From contig CAKOGP040001736.1 in assembly GCA_933822405.4 (NCBI GenBank), positions 2,981 to 66,980 of the forward strand: a DNA stretch of 64,000 nucleotides, given 5' to 3'. Origin of the DNA: Cylindrotheca closterium. Lineage: Eukaryota > Bacillariophyta > Bacillariophyceae > Bacillariales > Bacillariaceae. The notes below the pieces were generated by a model that saw only the letters and a program-made list of their open reading frames with translations, did not search any database and had not been told where the DNA came from. The stretch's first letter is position 1. Each line of letters starts with the position of its first letter. This document shows, piece by piece, positions 31,062-42,537 of the stretch. Made by a program: the position numbers and the translations under genes.

Positions 31062-33051
31062 TTATCGGGCATCTAGACTTGGACAAAACTCGCGACAATA
31101 GGAAGGCAGTTGCTCTTCCAACTCTTTCCGATCAAGTGGTTGGTCAGCATCTAGTCCAATCGCGACATTTGTTCCACCTGGACAATCAAGTTGAAGGTGG
31201 AGCGTAGGGTTTTGGATAATTTCGGCTGTAACTCTTCCGCAATCGTCACAGTACCACCACTTTTGGTTGGAAGTAGGAGGGAAAGGAACGCAAGATAGCC
31301 ATGTACAGCTGGGGCATGGGGTTGTTTCGCCGTCACCACGTAGCAGAATAGTAGCGGAGACAATAACTTTAAGCAGCAAAGAACCAACGTTAGTTCAAGC
31401 TTTGTCTTTGACTGATTCAATTTGCTCGTATACTCACTGCCAATGACACTAACGATCAAACCTAGGAATCGAAACACAATTTGCTTGGCTTTGGACCAAA
31501 AGCTCTCCTCCATTCCGAAAAAGTCACTTGGGAGCCTCTCCATTGTACTTAGACCGCAGAGAAGGCCAATCCCCATACCACCCACTGTTGTAACAAGAAT
31601 TCAGGGACGGGGACGGTGAGAAGATGCAATCGTAAAGAAATTATGGGAGAGACATCAAATCCAACGTACAGTGTGACCAATTGTCCACATAGGGAGTGCA
31701 TCCGAGTACCATATTGAGGGCAATATCGAGCAACAAAAAGACAATAACCATCGCGTGCTTGTGCTGCTTGCCATTTTCCGTAATGAAATCCGAAAAGAGA
31801 AGCTTCCAATTCATGATGATATCCGAAAGGCAGGCTCCGATCAGACCAAAGATCCCGCCACTGGCGCCGACGGTAATATATTCTGGTAGAAAGATTGCGC
31901 TCAAAATCGTGCCTCCAATGGCAGGAATGACAAACAAGATAGCAGCTGCCACCATACCATGGCTCGTTTCAATAGCTTTACCAACAAACCACAGTGCAAG
32001 AATATTAATAAAGTAATGCACGAGACCGGCATGGAGCACAGTCGACGAAAGCAATCGCCACGCTTCGTTATCGTTTACAATCAAGTAGGAGTCTTTTGCT
32101 CCCATTCGGATCAGCTGTGTAAGGTTAGTCGACAGTGATGGTGGCTTTCCTCAATTATTCAAAAGGCTCTGAAGCTTACATTTTGTGCACTTGGCCCAAT
32201 CATTGGATTCACCTCCAAGGGCTCCACAACCCATCCGTTCATCGCAATGGATGCAATCAACAAAACTGTGCAGATGAATAACATAAAGTAGGTAAAGAAG
32301 GGACGATTGACGCCGTTTCTTTTGCTTGTATCAAAATCAGCCCAACTCAAATAGCTAAAGGGAAAGGAATGAAGATGAGTTTTGGAAAGAAAGCATCGCA
32401 CAAAGATAGTGTGACGTTGCCACGTACGGTTGGCCATTGGCTCGTCTCCAAGCAGCATCTTCCGCCCATTCTACGTCAATTCGAATTGCAGAGAGATGTT
32501 CGTATAGACCAAGAATTCCCCAAGGTCGCTCATCACCATACTTTTTTCGTCTCTTTTCTTGGGCAAACTGAAAGTCGCGAATTCTTCGGGATAGTGCTGG
32601 TGTCATGTACTCCTGACTTCCCCACTCGGAATTGAGTCGGCCAGCCAAAAGACGCAACTGAGCAATGTCCTCGTCACACTGCTCCATATTGGGATGAATG
32701 TCGGCGGGAACCAAAAAGGTAGATGTTCTATGGTCGTCGTGATGGTCATGGACTTGCGAGTCACTACTGTCCGTCGGAATCCTTTCCAATGAATTATATG
32801 AGTTGACGTGTGGACAGCCGATCAATAAAAGAGTGCCAATCACATGGTACTTACTCCTCGTGGGTATCATCTTTGAAGAAATAGTGCGTCTCGTCTTCCT
32901 GATGGCGGCTTCTGGAACCATCATCATCGACGGCGCCTTGTCCATGAATCTCCCAAGACCCTCCGAGCGTTGAAGGATCATCCGGCAAATAAATTTCATT
33001 CGAAGAGGGCGAAAGATTCATGTGGTCGTCATTGTGATTACGCGATGTCAT
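31062..33051 (-). CDS. Rhomboid-family intramembrane serine protease, 6 exons
   Basis: Coding segments on the minus strand, in order: 33051-32855, 32781-32428, 32354-32180, 32114-31670, 31584-31438, 31366-31062; introns 65-85 bp, all GT-AG, phases consistent; 540 aa. The N-terminus is acidic and cytosolic-like. The membrane domain starts at about residue 190 (FFTYFMLFICTVLLIASI). WRLLSSTVLHAGLVHYFIN carries the conserved W-R and HxxxH pattern, GASGGIFGLIG the catalytic Ser, and the codon split by intron 4 joins NWSH to LGGMG, giving the catalytic HxGG. The last exon encodes CPSCTWLSC followed by WWYCDDCG, a cysteine-rich tail like that of several fungal and algal rhomboids. It cuts transmembrane segments; the substrate is unknown. 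Confidence 0.88.
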
Positions 33052-33283
33052 TGTTTGTATCGATGGAACCGGGTGTGTGTTCCTTTGACTATGTATGTTT
33101 CTGGTTTCCTGTGTCTGTTGATGCGCATCAGTCCTGTGTGATTGCAAAAAATAATTTTCAAAAAAATACCGTTGAACGGGTATGCGCGGGTTCAAAGAAA
33201 ACCATTGCTTCAAAAGTAATGCTTTCGACTGCTACTGACTAACTGACTAACTGACGTCTGACGTCTGATTTTATTCGACAAAC
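33052..33283. promoter_or_regulatory. Shared divergent promoter with tandem TGACGTC
   Basis: 232 bases separate the start codons of the rhomboid gene and the peptidase gene. Two adjacent copies of TGACGTC stand at 33252-33258 and 33259-33265, next to a ctgactaactgacta repeat. TGACGT is the bZIP/CRE-type core reported in CO2- and cAMP-responsive diatom promoters; a role here is inference. Confidence 0.45.
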
Positions 33284-34326
33284 ATGACTCATCTACCGTA
33301 CTGCCATGCATGTGATCATCGCATGAACGCAACCTTTCATCAACTATATATCCACTATATCCTCCTCTTGATTTTGCAATCATCATCCTCACGCACATAT
33401 CTGCAGTCTGCAAGGACCTTTAGTATGTTTGCCCGCTTTCGACAGGCGGTGACATACATACCTATACGATCCACAATAGTAGCTGTTCCTCTTGCTTTCT
33501 ATGTTCATGATTCATTCTACTCGTTTGTGAGAGTGAATGGGTCTTCCATGGAGCCCACCTTGAGGCATGGAGATTTGCTTCTCGTTCGCAAATCAGACAA
33601 TCCTTGGTGGTCGCAGCTAACAAAATTCGTCAAGTATAACTTTAAAAAGTATGTCTTGGAAAAAGAGGGCGAGGATCTGGATGAAGAAGACTCGGAACCA
33701 CCGGAACGGATAGTGGAACGCCGGACATTGAAGGACTATGAACGACTGCATTGTGCCACCTCGCCGTCGCTTCAAATCAAACCACCGCTAGCGCTCTCTG
33801 GGGATATTGTCGTCTACAAGGATCCTCAGTATTTTTTTCATATGAATGAACGAAAACTTTGTGTCAAGAGAGTGGTTGGATTGGGTGGTCAAGTGGTATG
33901 TTACCCTTATTGAATATGCTAAGACTACTTTGTATGCATTCATTTTTGCTGACTCATCTCTTTCTTTTCCCACTGGAACTACAGGTCATGGTCCCCTTCT
34001 CTAGAGATGAAAAGCCAGGAAAGCTCAGCTATCGTATGGACGATGAAATGAAAAAGAGAAGAACTAGTAATGGAACAAGTAGTAGTTTCCAAAGCATGCG
34101 AGTTGCCACAACATGTGTGGCACCCTACAGCATGTGGGTCGAAGGAGACAACCGATTCAACTCCTATGATAGTCAGCACCATGGCAGTATCAGCAAGCAT
34201 TTGGTAGTGGGGTTGGCCGAGTACGTGGTTTGGCCTCCCACGAGATTTCAGAAATTATCGTCGTCCAAACAAAGTCATCGATCACTAGTGGAGGGCGACA
34301 CCCAGCCTTACGCCTATTGGCCATGA
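33284..34326 (+). CDS. S26 peptidase, mitochondrial IMP2-like, 2 exons
   Basis: Coding segments 33284-33895 and 33985-34326, intron 33896-33984 (89 bp, gtatgt...acag); 317 aa, or 270 aa from the ATG at 33425. A membrane anchor (TIVAVPLAFYVHDSFYSFV) precedes NGSSMEPTL with the catalytic Ser and GDLLLV; the catalytic Lys is in KLCVKRVVGLGGQVV just before the intron, and WVEGDNRFNSYDS is the conserved last box. These are the boxes of type I signal peptidases of the inner-membrane-protease kind. An acidic insert (EGEDLDEEDSE) lies between the boxes. The N-terminal 47 residues could be a mitochondrial or plastid presequence. Starts 232 bases from the rhomboid gene, which is also a membrane protease. 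Confidence 0.84.
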
Positions 34327-34997
34327 CTACATATGGTTGAAACCGAAGAAAGCTCAACCATTTCAGAGGAAAATACAGAGATGATCATTCTTCTCCGTCT
34401 GAAGCTGTTTTCAAATCTCAGCAGAATCACCGATGTGGTGATTACAGAAACCGTGCAAGCTTACCCCTTTGAAACCCACTTCTAGAAGCTCGACCCCATA
34501 GGCCCACATACATTGGCCATGAGCGTTGTCGAGTTGCAGAAGCTACACAAGCAGTGGCCCAAGGTATAGAGATACCGGATCCGTTTGAAAGTCTACATGA
34601 TCTTCCTCTCTTGATGCAAAGAGTATGTAGGCAACCGGATGTGCCCATACTATAAGGACAGTGAGAATCCTACAAGGACTAGGAAAAATGTGCTTGATCT
34701 CCCCAAGTAATTCTTTTTGCTTTTTGAGGAAAGTCCCTTTAGTTGTTGGACCACACGAATTTGAAAGCGGAAGGGATTGGCAATACCCAAGGAGAAACGG
34801 GGCAAGACTAAGACAATAGTTTTGAATACTATTTTTGACGATCATCAGATACTATACACATTAAAAATCTGTTGTAGTTTACGTTTCATTCCATGTTCGT
34901 GAACAACGACGACAAGCAAGATAAAGACATTTGGCATCACAATCAAACTAAGGTGTAAGAATGTAGTTTGAATGGTTTAAGGGTATTGCGCCCTCTA
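34327..34997. other. Convergent intergenic region
   Basis: No supported gene; short minus-strand ORFs at 34442-34845 have no recognisable motifs. Confidence 0.45.
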
Positions 34998-35726
34998 CTA
35001 ATCATCTGTCGGTTGTGGGTTGAATCTAGGTTCTGACAGGTGGGCAGTAACAACCTTTTCCATTGCTTCTCGTATGGATAAGAACGGACGACCAATGGTA
35101 CCCAGTACAATTTTGGCAGCTTCCAGCTGAGAATCTTCATTGTCCTCGTTGCTCTGCCTTTGAGTTCGTTCCACAAACCGAATCGTCTCCTTCACATCCA
35201 TATCAGTTGCCAATGCCTTGTTCATGTCCGTTTCATCTTCTATACCCCCAGCAAGAGGCAGTCCGAAAATCACATCCATTATACAAGGTTGAAGAGAACA
35301 TACCACTTGCAAAAAGTCTTCTACCGTGGCACCCAATTTGGCACGTTCCCCTTCACTTCCAAGAAACACAACTGGATGGTTCCCTGTTCCAAGATTCCAA
35401 ATGTGAAAGCCGCCACCAGACCCTTCCCAGCAAAAGTTGTACAACTCTGCATAAGTACCACCGCTTTCATACCCAAAGTAATCATCTTGTGAAATGACAT
35501 ACACTTTGTCTGATGTATTGCACACCAATTCAACACCAAGATCAAACATGGCTTGCTTGGCAGCTTCGTTTTCCAACAATTTCTTTAGACAGGCTGGTGT
35601 CGGGATGGATTTTGACTCTTTGAATGACATCGTTGAATCAATTTCCATATTCATATCGCAGCTCACCGATGATGTCGGTGGGCTATCGATGATACTGTAT
35701 GCGCTGCTGCGTGCAATAAATGCCAT
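34998..35726 (-). CDS. SUKH (SMI1/KNR4)-like protein
   Basis: 242 aa, one exon, no signal peptide. The central region reads VYVISQDDYFGYESGGTY, then GGGFHIWNLGTGNHPVVFLG and ATVEDFLQVV. The order of a strand, a Gly-rich turn, a hydrophobic PVVFLG strand and a terminal EDFL helix resembles SMI1/KNR4 (SUKH) domains, which in bacteria are toxin-immunity proteins and in fungi are cell-wall regulators. The resemblance was judged by eye and is moderate. The C-terminal 70 residues (ETIRFVERTQRQ, SQLEAAKIVLG) are helical. No toxin gene is nearby. Confidence 0.55.
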   Translation of the reverse strand: MAFIARSSAYSIIDSPPTSSVSCDMNMEIDSTMSFKESKSIPTPACLKKLLENEAAKQAMFDLGVELVCNTSDKVYVISQDDYFGYESGGTYAELYNFCWEGSGGGFHIWNLGTGNHPVVFLGSEGERAKLGATVEDFLQVVCSLQPCIMDVIFGLPLAGGIEDETDMNKALATDMDVKETIRFVERTQRQSNEDNEDSQLEAAKIVLGTIGRPFLSIREAMEKVVTAHLSEPRFNPQPTDD

Positions 35727-36167
35727 GATGATGACATGATAAAATGAGGTGATGACGATCGTTTAGTCGAACGAGTCAGCAAAAGATCAGAATGCTTTTA
35801 TTTTAGTTATTCGTTCTGCAAGCGGGACTGTCAGCAAGACATTTTGTCGGTAGACACAATCCAAGTGTGACTGGACGAAAAATATTTTGATTTAGAAAAT
35901 TCCGCTACCGAATTTCTCCTTTGGAGTAGCTCTCGTGACAAAATAAAGCCTCTGCTTTGATTTTGTGAGCATTTGGAGTGTGAAAAAGTGATTTACGTTT
36001 TCTAACGATAATACAAATTTTAAAATAGGACTACAGTACGTCGAAACTATCTATGTCAAAGGATGCATGCAGTTTCGGTTTGTCTACACGAATGAGTATA
36101 ATATCTTCTCGAGCACGACACACGCCTCGTATTTCGTGTGGAAATTAAAAACGAGTATAAATATATC
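35727..36167. other. Intergenic, no gene seen
   Basis: AT-rich; ends with an agtataaatata TATA-like stretch at 36154-36165, just upstream of a decayed ORF. Confidence 0.4.
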
Positions 36168-36450
36168 ATGAAAGCTCATGGTGATAGCAAGCTTCAATAC
36201 TGGAGTAACTTCAAGCAAAAAGGAGACCTCACAGATCTTGCTGGATTCCCTGTCACAATGAATCCACGCCGAAAGAAGTACACTATTGATCTCGACAGTG
36301 CCTCAGAAGATTGAGATGAAGATCTTTTGAAGGAGTTTGTCAGTGTCAAGATCATTGGTGCAACCGAAGATTCTTTCGGAATCGCTGTCGGAATCACTGG
36401 CGATTTCAAAACTGGCAATAACTATGCCGCGATGGTACATCCGTTTTGAT
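36168..36450 (+). pseudogene. Decayed ORF of unknown origin
   Basis: From ATG 36168 the frame gives 48 codons (LTDLAGFPVTMNPRRKKYTI) to TGA 36312-36314, then continues in frame with EFVSVKIIGATEDSFGIAV and GNNYAAMVHPF before two stops. The steady amino-acid quality past the stop suggests a relic, perhaps of a transposable element. The following 300 bases to 36776 are also without a gene. Confidence 0.35.
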
Positions 36451-36776
36451 GAACTTGGAATGAAATGGCAAGAATTGTGCATGCTTCAAGAGAACGTGTA
36501 TGTCATTTGGCCGAGTCTGACATCTCGGCGCATGAAGCAGAAGATGTCTGTGCCTCGTTGAAGGATCCTCGACCGGAATGATTGCGTCTATGGAATCTTC
36601 GCCATCAAAGACATTGAAATGGACGGAGCCTTTTAATAGCACTAATCGTATGCACTTCATTCGTTGTCTTGACATTCTTCACCGAAATTCTTCAACAATC
36701 GTCAAAGCTGTAATGCGTCAATGCTCTGTAACAACCAACATAGCCGGATCTTGATCTGAATGATGAGCTGCCTTCT

Positions 36777-39323
36777 TTAACTTAGCTCGCTCATAGCTGG
36801 CATCAGAGTATCTGATGTTCGCCCTGGAAGACTCATTCGCTTGCAAAGAGAACTGCAAACGTGCGTCTGGAAAAATTTCTTCATTCCTGCTTCACCCTTA
36901 TCCGTTGCCCCATTGATATGCTTGCGACCTTTTGAACTGACATAATGGATGACTGGATCTGTCAGCACAAAGCCATCATCTGCATTCCATACTCCCTGTA
37001 AATCACAAATCAGCTGCTTTCCTTTCGAATGTTCATACGAAAAATGCGAGAAAGCTTGTGGAATATTCTCAACTTGGATTGGGGCCGTTTCTTCGTCTTC
37101 CTCGTCCGATTCTTCAAAGTCATCTAAGAACTCAGTGCCTTGGTTACTGGTATGGGTTTTGATATTTCCTGCGTTATCGTTCCACTTGGTAAACTTTCCA
37201 TCAAGTTCTGGTTCAACTAGAATCCAGGCCTGGCCTCGTCGGTAGCTTCTGTCATAGCAACCGTAGATGTTGGTGTCGAGAAAGTTTATGTTCGACTCTG
37301 GTCTAGCGTGAGGTAAACGCTTTGTGAAAGATGTTGCCACTTTTCCCACAGCTGTTTGAATACGAGCAAAGGTTTGATGAAACTTTCGACCTTGATGATG
37401 TTTTTCCAAGTCCTTTGCTTCCTTAGCAACGAGTCGCAACCCACGACGTTCTGCAGTATTATCTCTGGATGCTGCCGACGTGTAATCGTTCTTGGATGTT
37501 TTAATTTCCGCACATCGATAGACGAATCGTTCCTCTCCTTCTGCAAAGGGATGTTGTAAGAAGGCAATTCCATTGGCATCTTCTTTCCAGTGGACACGCT
37601 GTAGCTGTCGCGACGGTGGATCGTTGGCCTTGAATTCATATTTTCCAATGATATCAATATCGGCGTACATCCAACATCCATCTCTTCCAAATATTTCCGA
37701 AGTAGTGTGATCTATTTTTTGGTTTGCATCCACCACTTTGTCGGGCCTACGTGTCAACGCTAGATGCCCGCCTTCGGTTCGAAGCGTCGATAGTGAGCTG
37801 CTAAGCGCCGAAAAAGGTGTCATCAAGCAAGACGCGTCCAACCTAGGCTTTTTAAACTCTCCCCGAGGCAATACATTTGCCATCTTCTCTAGCAAAGAAA
37901 AAAAATTTTTCTGGCCCAAACGCCAGAGTTCGGAATATCACCTGGTCTGGGCCAAAGACTTGGCCAATGGATTTAACCCGCTCGCAGCATTCTGTTTCCA
38001 CCCTGTTCGTGATCTCATGCAAGCATTTCCAAGCTTGATTTCTTGATGTGTGTTCCATTTTGCGGTCATTTCTTTGGTTTATTTTGCTGAAGACATTAAT
38101 ACCATGAGCACACTTCATGATTTGGTGATCACTCGGTGCCCCATCCGAAAAGAAAAGGAACAGAAGACTCGACATGTTTTCGGTATCAGCTTTCGTTATT
38201 TCCAGCGCCTTATCTAGCGCTGAAATGTAGTTTCCATGCAACTTTGGTTGTCGTTTGGATAGTCTTTGCAAGTCGTGAATCAACGAGTCGTCGAGTGTTT
38301 TCTTATGAATCTGGACAGTGGCAGTATTGCTCATCGATATCAGCGTCACGATCACACCATTGAGAGCTCCTGACTTGAGTTGTTTTTCAACGAAGTCTCG
38401 TTTCAAGCATTCGTACACCGCATGTGCTCGAGTATCATATCCAGGCACATCCGAGGTTCGCATAGATCCACTATGATCCACAATGAGAACAACATGGCAC
38501 CTGGAGCCAGCCAGCTGAATCTCGGCCAGTCCAATGATGGCATCTTCTTCACCACTGACACGCCAAGAGGTGATCTCGTGCCTCGAGGTTTCGTCGGTGA
38601 TGAATTCAACTCCCTTATGAGTGTATCGCCAGCGTTTGGATCCATCACGGCCTGGGTTAGCAACTTCTTTGTGGCCATGCTTGATGGCCCCTGAAGTTCA
38701 GTTCATTGAATATTACGCTCAGCTCGTCGGAGTTTTCCATGGGGATGTGACACCAGCGAGATATCCGCAGTTTTGACACTGATGTCTGATATAGTCGGCT
38801 CTTCTGATTCCTTCTTTGTAGTTGAAACCTGAGAGCCATACTTTTGTCTCATCATCTCTCTCTGTTCTTGACGTCTTTTCACTATCTCAGCCCTGATATC
38901 TTCCATGCTTCGTCTTGGACGCGATTCAGCCGTGGGTGCTCGTATAGCTTCGAAAGGAGGATATATGCGCTCTGGTGAGCCCAATTCTTTCGGTGCTGGG
39001 GTCGTATCGGAAGTTAATGTTGGTGCAGGTCGTCGCTCCACCTTCAGCTGTGATGAGCTAGATCTTACAGATTTTCTGACAGCTGTGGGACTCCTTTCGT
39101 TCAGCTCGCGAAAAGGCTGCTCAAACGACTTGAATACACTTGTCCCCATTGGCTTAAGTATCGAAATACATTTGGGATGAACTTTATAGACTTGACGATC
39201 CTTCGTCAATATGACAGAATACAGTCCTTCCGAATCTTGCAATGCAACGACTTTGCCAGCATCACCCTTTTCAATGTTGCTGCCGTAATTGTCCCGAAAG
39301 TAGACGGTATTTTGGAGTCTCAT
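36777..39323 (-). pseudogene. vWA-alpha-kinase pseudogene (copy 1)
   Basis: Paralogue of the genes at 39838 and 42538, readable in pieces. N-terminal part 39323-38703 (MRLQNTVYFRDNYG) ends at TGA 38703-38705, where copy 2 has an Arg codon (NIQRKELQ). Frame shifts follow at about 38685, at about 38508 (a 4-base loss in a ctgg repeat relative to copy 3), and at about 37905 in a T8 run on the coding strand. The vWA domain (DHSGSMRTSD, FSDGAPSD) and the alpha-kinase domain (GLRLVAKEAKD, FSHFSYEHSKGKQL, GATDKGEAGMKKFF, HVCSSLCKR) remain recognisable, so decay is recent. A separate expressed kinase-only product starting near 37919 is possible but unlikely. Confidence 0.85.
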
Positions 39324-39837
39324 TGAGGCTTACTGGTTATGTTATGTATCAGAGTCATCAGAAAGTTGAGAAACACGAGAGAAAACTGAACCATTGAATC
39401 AATCCGCATCAATATGATGCAAACAATATTATTACGCTTCGAAATTATTTCGGAATGAACACGATGTCAGAGGGGTGGGGGATAACAATTTTTAACGCGT
39501 TTCTCATCGTTCTTGAGGGCGACTCTAGCGGTCTTGACGTGTTTTAGCGCGTTTGCAGCTCCCAGCATGATAACGCGCCAATGATTTTCGTTGTGATGCG
39601 TTACAGTGACGTCTTCAACCTTCGATGAATTCACGGCTAGGCTAAATCAGTCCCTACAAGTCATGCATGCAGTGACGTTGATACAAACTCATCATAATAC
39701 TGTGCAATATTGGTATTAATACTTTACTTCAATTTATTGGATGCGTACATGTACCGCCAACGATAATATTCCGATTGGACCGTCAATTTTAAATTTTGGA
39801 TCTAACCTAGCCCAAAGGTATCAGGTACCAAGCCACT
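39324..39837. other. Spacer between kinase copies 1 and 2
   Basis: About 510 bases upstream of the pseudogene and downstream of copy 2; no ORF of note. Confidence 0.5.
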
Positions 39838-42282
39838 TTACTGTCGAATAAGACTCACTGCTGTCCTTTTCGGGAGACCCATTCGTTTGCAAAGAGAGTT
39901 GCACACGTGCGTTTCGAAAAATTTCTTCACTCCTATTTCACCTTTATCGGTGGCACCATTCGTATGTTTCCGACCCCTCGAGCAGACATAATGAATGACT
40001 GGATCGGTCAGAACAAAGCCGTCATCGGCATTCCAAACACCCTGCAGATCGCAAACCAATTGCTTCCCGTTCGAAGCTTCATACGAAAAGTGAGAGAAAG
40101 CTTGCGGCATGTCGTCTACTTGGATGGGGACTGTCCCATCACCCTCCTCGTCGGATTCTTCTAGCTCTTCCAAGAACCCCATGCCCCCCATGCCCGAGGG
40201 GGTTCCTTGCTTACTCGTTTGACCCCTGATTTCTCCAGCATTATTGTTCCACTTGGTGAACTTGCCATCGAGTTCGGGTTCGACAAGAATCCATGCATCG
40301 CCATTTTGATACGAGTCATCTTTACAACCATAGATATGCGTCTTGATGAAATTAAGATTCCATTCAGGCCTGTCACGAGGCAACCGCCTTGTGAATGACT
40401 GGGCCAGTTTGCCCGCGTCGGCTTGAATGCGAGCAAATGTTTCGTGGAACTTGCGACCTTGGTGGTGGTTTTCCAGATCCTTGGCTTCCTTGGCGACCAA
40501 ACGTAGTCCACAACGCCCTGCTATGTTATCGCTGGATGCAGCGTCGACGTATGAATATGCACTCGATTCAATCTCAGTACAACGATAAACGAACCGTTCG
40601 GCACCCTCTGCAAATGGCTGCTGCAAAAAGGCAATTCCATTGGCTCCTCCGACAAGGTTGACACGTCGAAACTTTTTTGAAGTAGCAGTATCATCCTTGA
40701 ACTCAAACTTGCCAATGAAATCTTGGTGGGCATAGATCCACCAGCCATCTGTGCCATCAATTAAAAGTCCCGTGTTATCAACTTTTTGGTTTTTGTCAAC
40801 AACTTTGTCTGACCTACGAGTCAAGACCCTATGCCCACCTTCCGTTCTCAGCGTCGAAAGTGAGCTACTCAATGAAGAGAAAGACGTCTTCAAGTTTGCA
40901 GCATTCAAGCCTAGCTTTTGAAATTCACCCCGAGGCAATTCCTTCGCCATTTTCTCCAGCAATGCAAAGTTCTCCGTTTGCGGCCCAAACGCAAGAGTAC
41001 GAAAGATGACCTTATCGGGACCAAATATTTTGCCAATGGACTTGACCCGCTCGCAACACTGTTTTTCCACATTACTGGCCATCCCATGTACGCATTTCCA
41101 AGCCTGGCTCTTCGATTTATGTCCCATTTTTGGATCAATCTTGCGGTTGATATCAAAGATATTGACACCATGTACACATTTCATGTTTGTCTGGTCACTA
41201 GGTGCACCATCTGAGAAAAAAAGTAAAAGAAGGCTTGATGCATTTTCGGCATCAGCTCGCATCACTTCTAACGCCTTGTCCAAAGCTGGAATATAGTTGC
41301 CATGAGATTTAGGTCGTCGTTTTGACAATCGTTGTAAATCATTAATCAATGATTCGTTTAAAGGCTTCTTGTGTAGCAGTACAGTTGCAGCGTCGCTCAT
41401 GGAAATCACAGTCACAACGACGTCAGTGGCCGCCCCCGACTTGAGCTGCTCCTTGACAAAGTCCCGTTTCAAGCATTCGTACACAGCATGCGCTCGGCTT
41501 TCGTATCCTGGAACGTCTGAAGTTCGCATCGAGCCACTGTGATCCACAATTAGAACGGCGTGGCACTTGGATCCCGCCAATTGCACCTCTGCAGGTGCCA
41601 CAACATCTTCTTCTTCGTCGTGTCCATCTATGCGCCACGAAGTCACTTCGTGCCGTGAGGTTTCGTCTGTGACAAATACAACCCCATTGTAAGTGTACCG
41701 CCAGCGTGTGGAACCATCCCGTCCTGGATTGGCAGTTTCTTTCTGTCCATATTTGATAGCCGCCTGAAGTTCCTTGCGTTGGATATTCCGTTCCGTTCGT
41801 CGCTTTCTTCCATGGGTATGAGATACGAGTGGGATGTTGTCCGTTAGTATGCTGGTGTCGGATTGTAATGATACCATGCCTAAAGCTTGACTTAATTTCG
41901 CCAACTGTTTTAGTTGCCGGTCTTGCTGTCTACGCAGGACATCAGCTCTGATGTTTTCCATTGTCTGTCTTCCGCTCGGAAAAGAAGTGGAAGACCCTGA
42001 TCTAGGTGTCGAAGAAGGTGTGTTGGCTGAGGAGAGTCTTGTTCTGTGGCTACCATTTATACCGGAATAAGAGGGCTTCTCACGAGACTGAAAAACATTG
42101 TTTTTCGGCATTGGCTTTGTCGTCGTGAGATATAGAGGATGAACTTGATAGACCTGATGATTTTTCGTCAACATAACAGAATAGAGCCCTTGTGAATCTT
42201 GTACTCGAACGATCTTGCCAACATCGTCCTTTTTGATAAGGCCATAATCTTGCCGAAAGTAGACAGTACTCAGAAGCTGCAT
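39838..42282 (-). CDS. vWA domain-alpha-kinase protein, VwkA-like (copy 2)
   Basis: 814 aa, one exon. The N-terminal 50 residues (STVYFRQDYGLIKKDDVGKI, LYSVMLTKNHQVYQVHP) look like a small SH3-like barrel. A WRYTYNGVVFVTDETSRHE segment follows. The vWA domain begins at about residue 240 with the MIDAS motif DHSGSM and later SDGAPSD. The alpha-kinase domain occupies the C-terminal 300 residues: catalytic-Lys block GLRLVAKEAKD, FSHFSYEASNGKQLVCDLQG, LTDPVIHYV, the GATDKGEIG loop, and the zinc-binding tail ETHVCNSLCKRMGL. This vWA plus alpha-kinase layout is that of Dictyostelium VwkA, a Ser/Thr kinase linked to the contractile vacuole and myosin II; the substrate here is unknown. Confidence 0.88.
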   Translation of the reverse strand: MQLLSTVYFRQDYGLIKKDDVGKIVRVQDSQGLYSVMLTKNHQVYQVHPLYLTTTKPMPKNNVFQSREKPSYSGINGSHRTRLSSANTPSSTPRSGSSTSFPSGRQTMENIRADVLRRQQDRQLKQLAKLSQALGMVSLQSDTSILTDNIPLVSHTHGRKRRTERNIQRKELQAAIKYGQKETANPGRDGSTRWRYTYNGVVFVTDETSRHEVTSWRIDGHDEEEDVVAPAEVQLAGSKCHAVLIVDHSGSMRTSDVPGYESRAHAVYECLKRDFVKEQLKSGAATDVVVTVISMSDAATVLLHKKPLNESLINDLQRLSKRRPKSHGNYIPALDKALEVMRADAENASSLLLLFFSDGAPSDQTNMKCVHGVNIFDINRKIDPKMGHKSKSQAWKCVHGMASNVEKQCCERVKSIGKIFGPDKVIFRTLAFGPQTENFALLEKMAKELPRGEFQKLGLNAANLKTSFSSLSSSLSTLRTEGGHRVLTRRSDKVVDKNQKVDNTGLLIDGTDGWWIYAHQDFIGKFEFKDDTATSKKFRRVNLVGGANGIAFLQQPFAEGAERFVYRCTEIESSAYSYVDAASSDNIAGRCGLRLVAKEAKDLENHHQGRKFHETFARIQADAGKLAQSFTRRLPRDRPEWNLNFIKTHIYGCKDDSYQNGDAWILVEPELDGKFTKWNNNAGEIRGQTSKQGTPSGMGGMGFLEELEESDEEGDGTVPIQVDDMPQAFSHFSYEASNGKQLVCDLQGVWNADDGFVLTDPVIHYVCSRGRKHTNGATDKGEIGVKKFFETHVCNSLCKRMGLPKRTAVSLIRQ

Positions 42283-42537
42283 TCTTGCTTGTTAGCGCTG
42301 CGGATGGCAGCTTGACGACGACTTGGCAAGATACTCCAAGGTATTGCTCAGCACAAATATCGCATACTTTGACCACCGCTATATTTTAATAGCTGTTTTG
42401 ATTCTATAAAATATATTTTTGTGTGGTATTGACGAAGAAATCAGTACACGTATAGTCCTACGAGTCGAATCAAATGTGATTGTGATTCCGCAAAGGTTCG
42501 AATATGTCATTGCTCAAGTGAAGATGTATGGTCTGCT

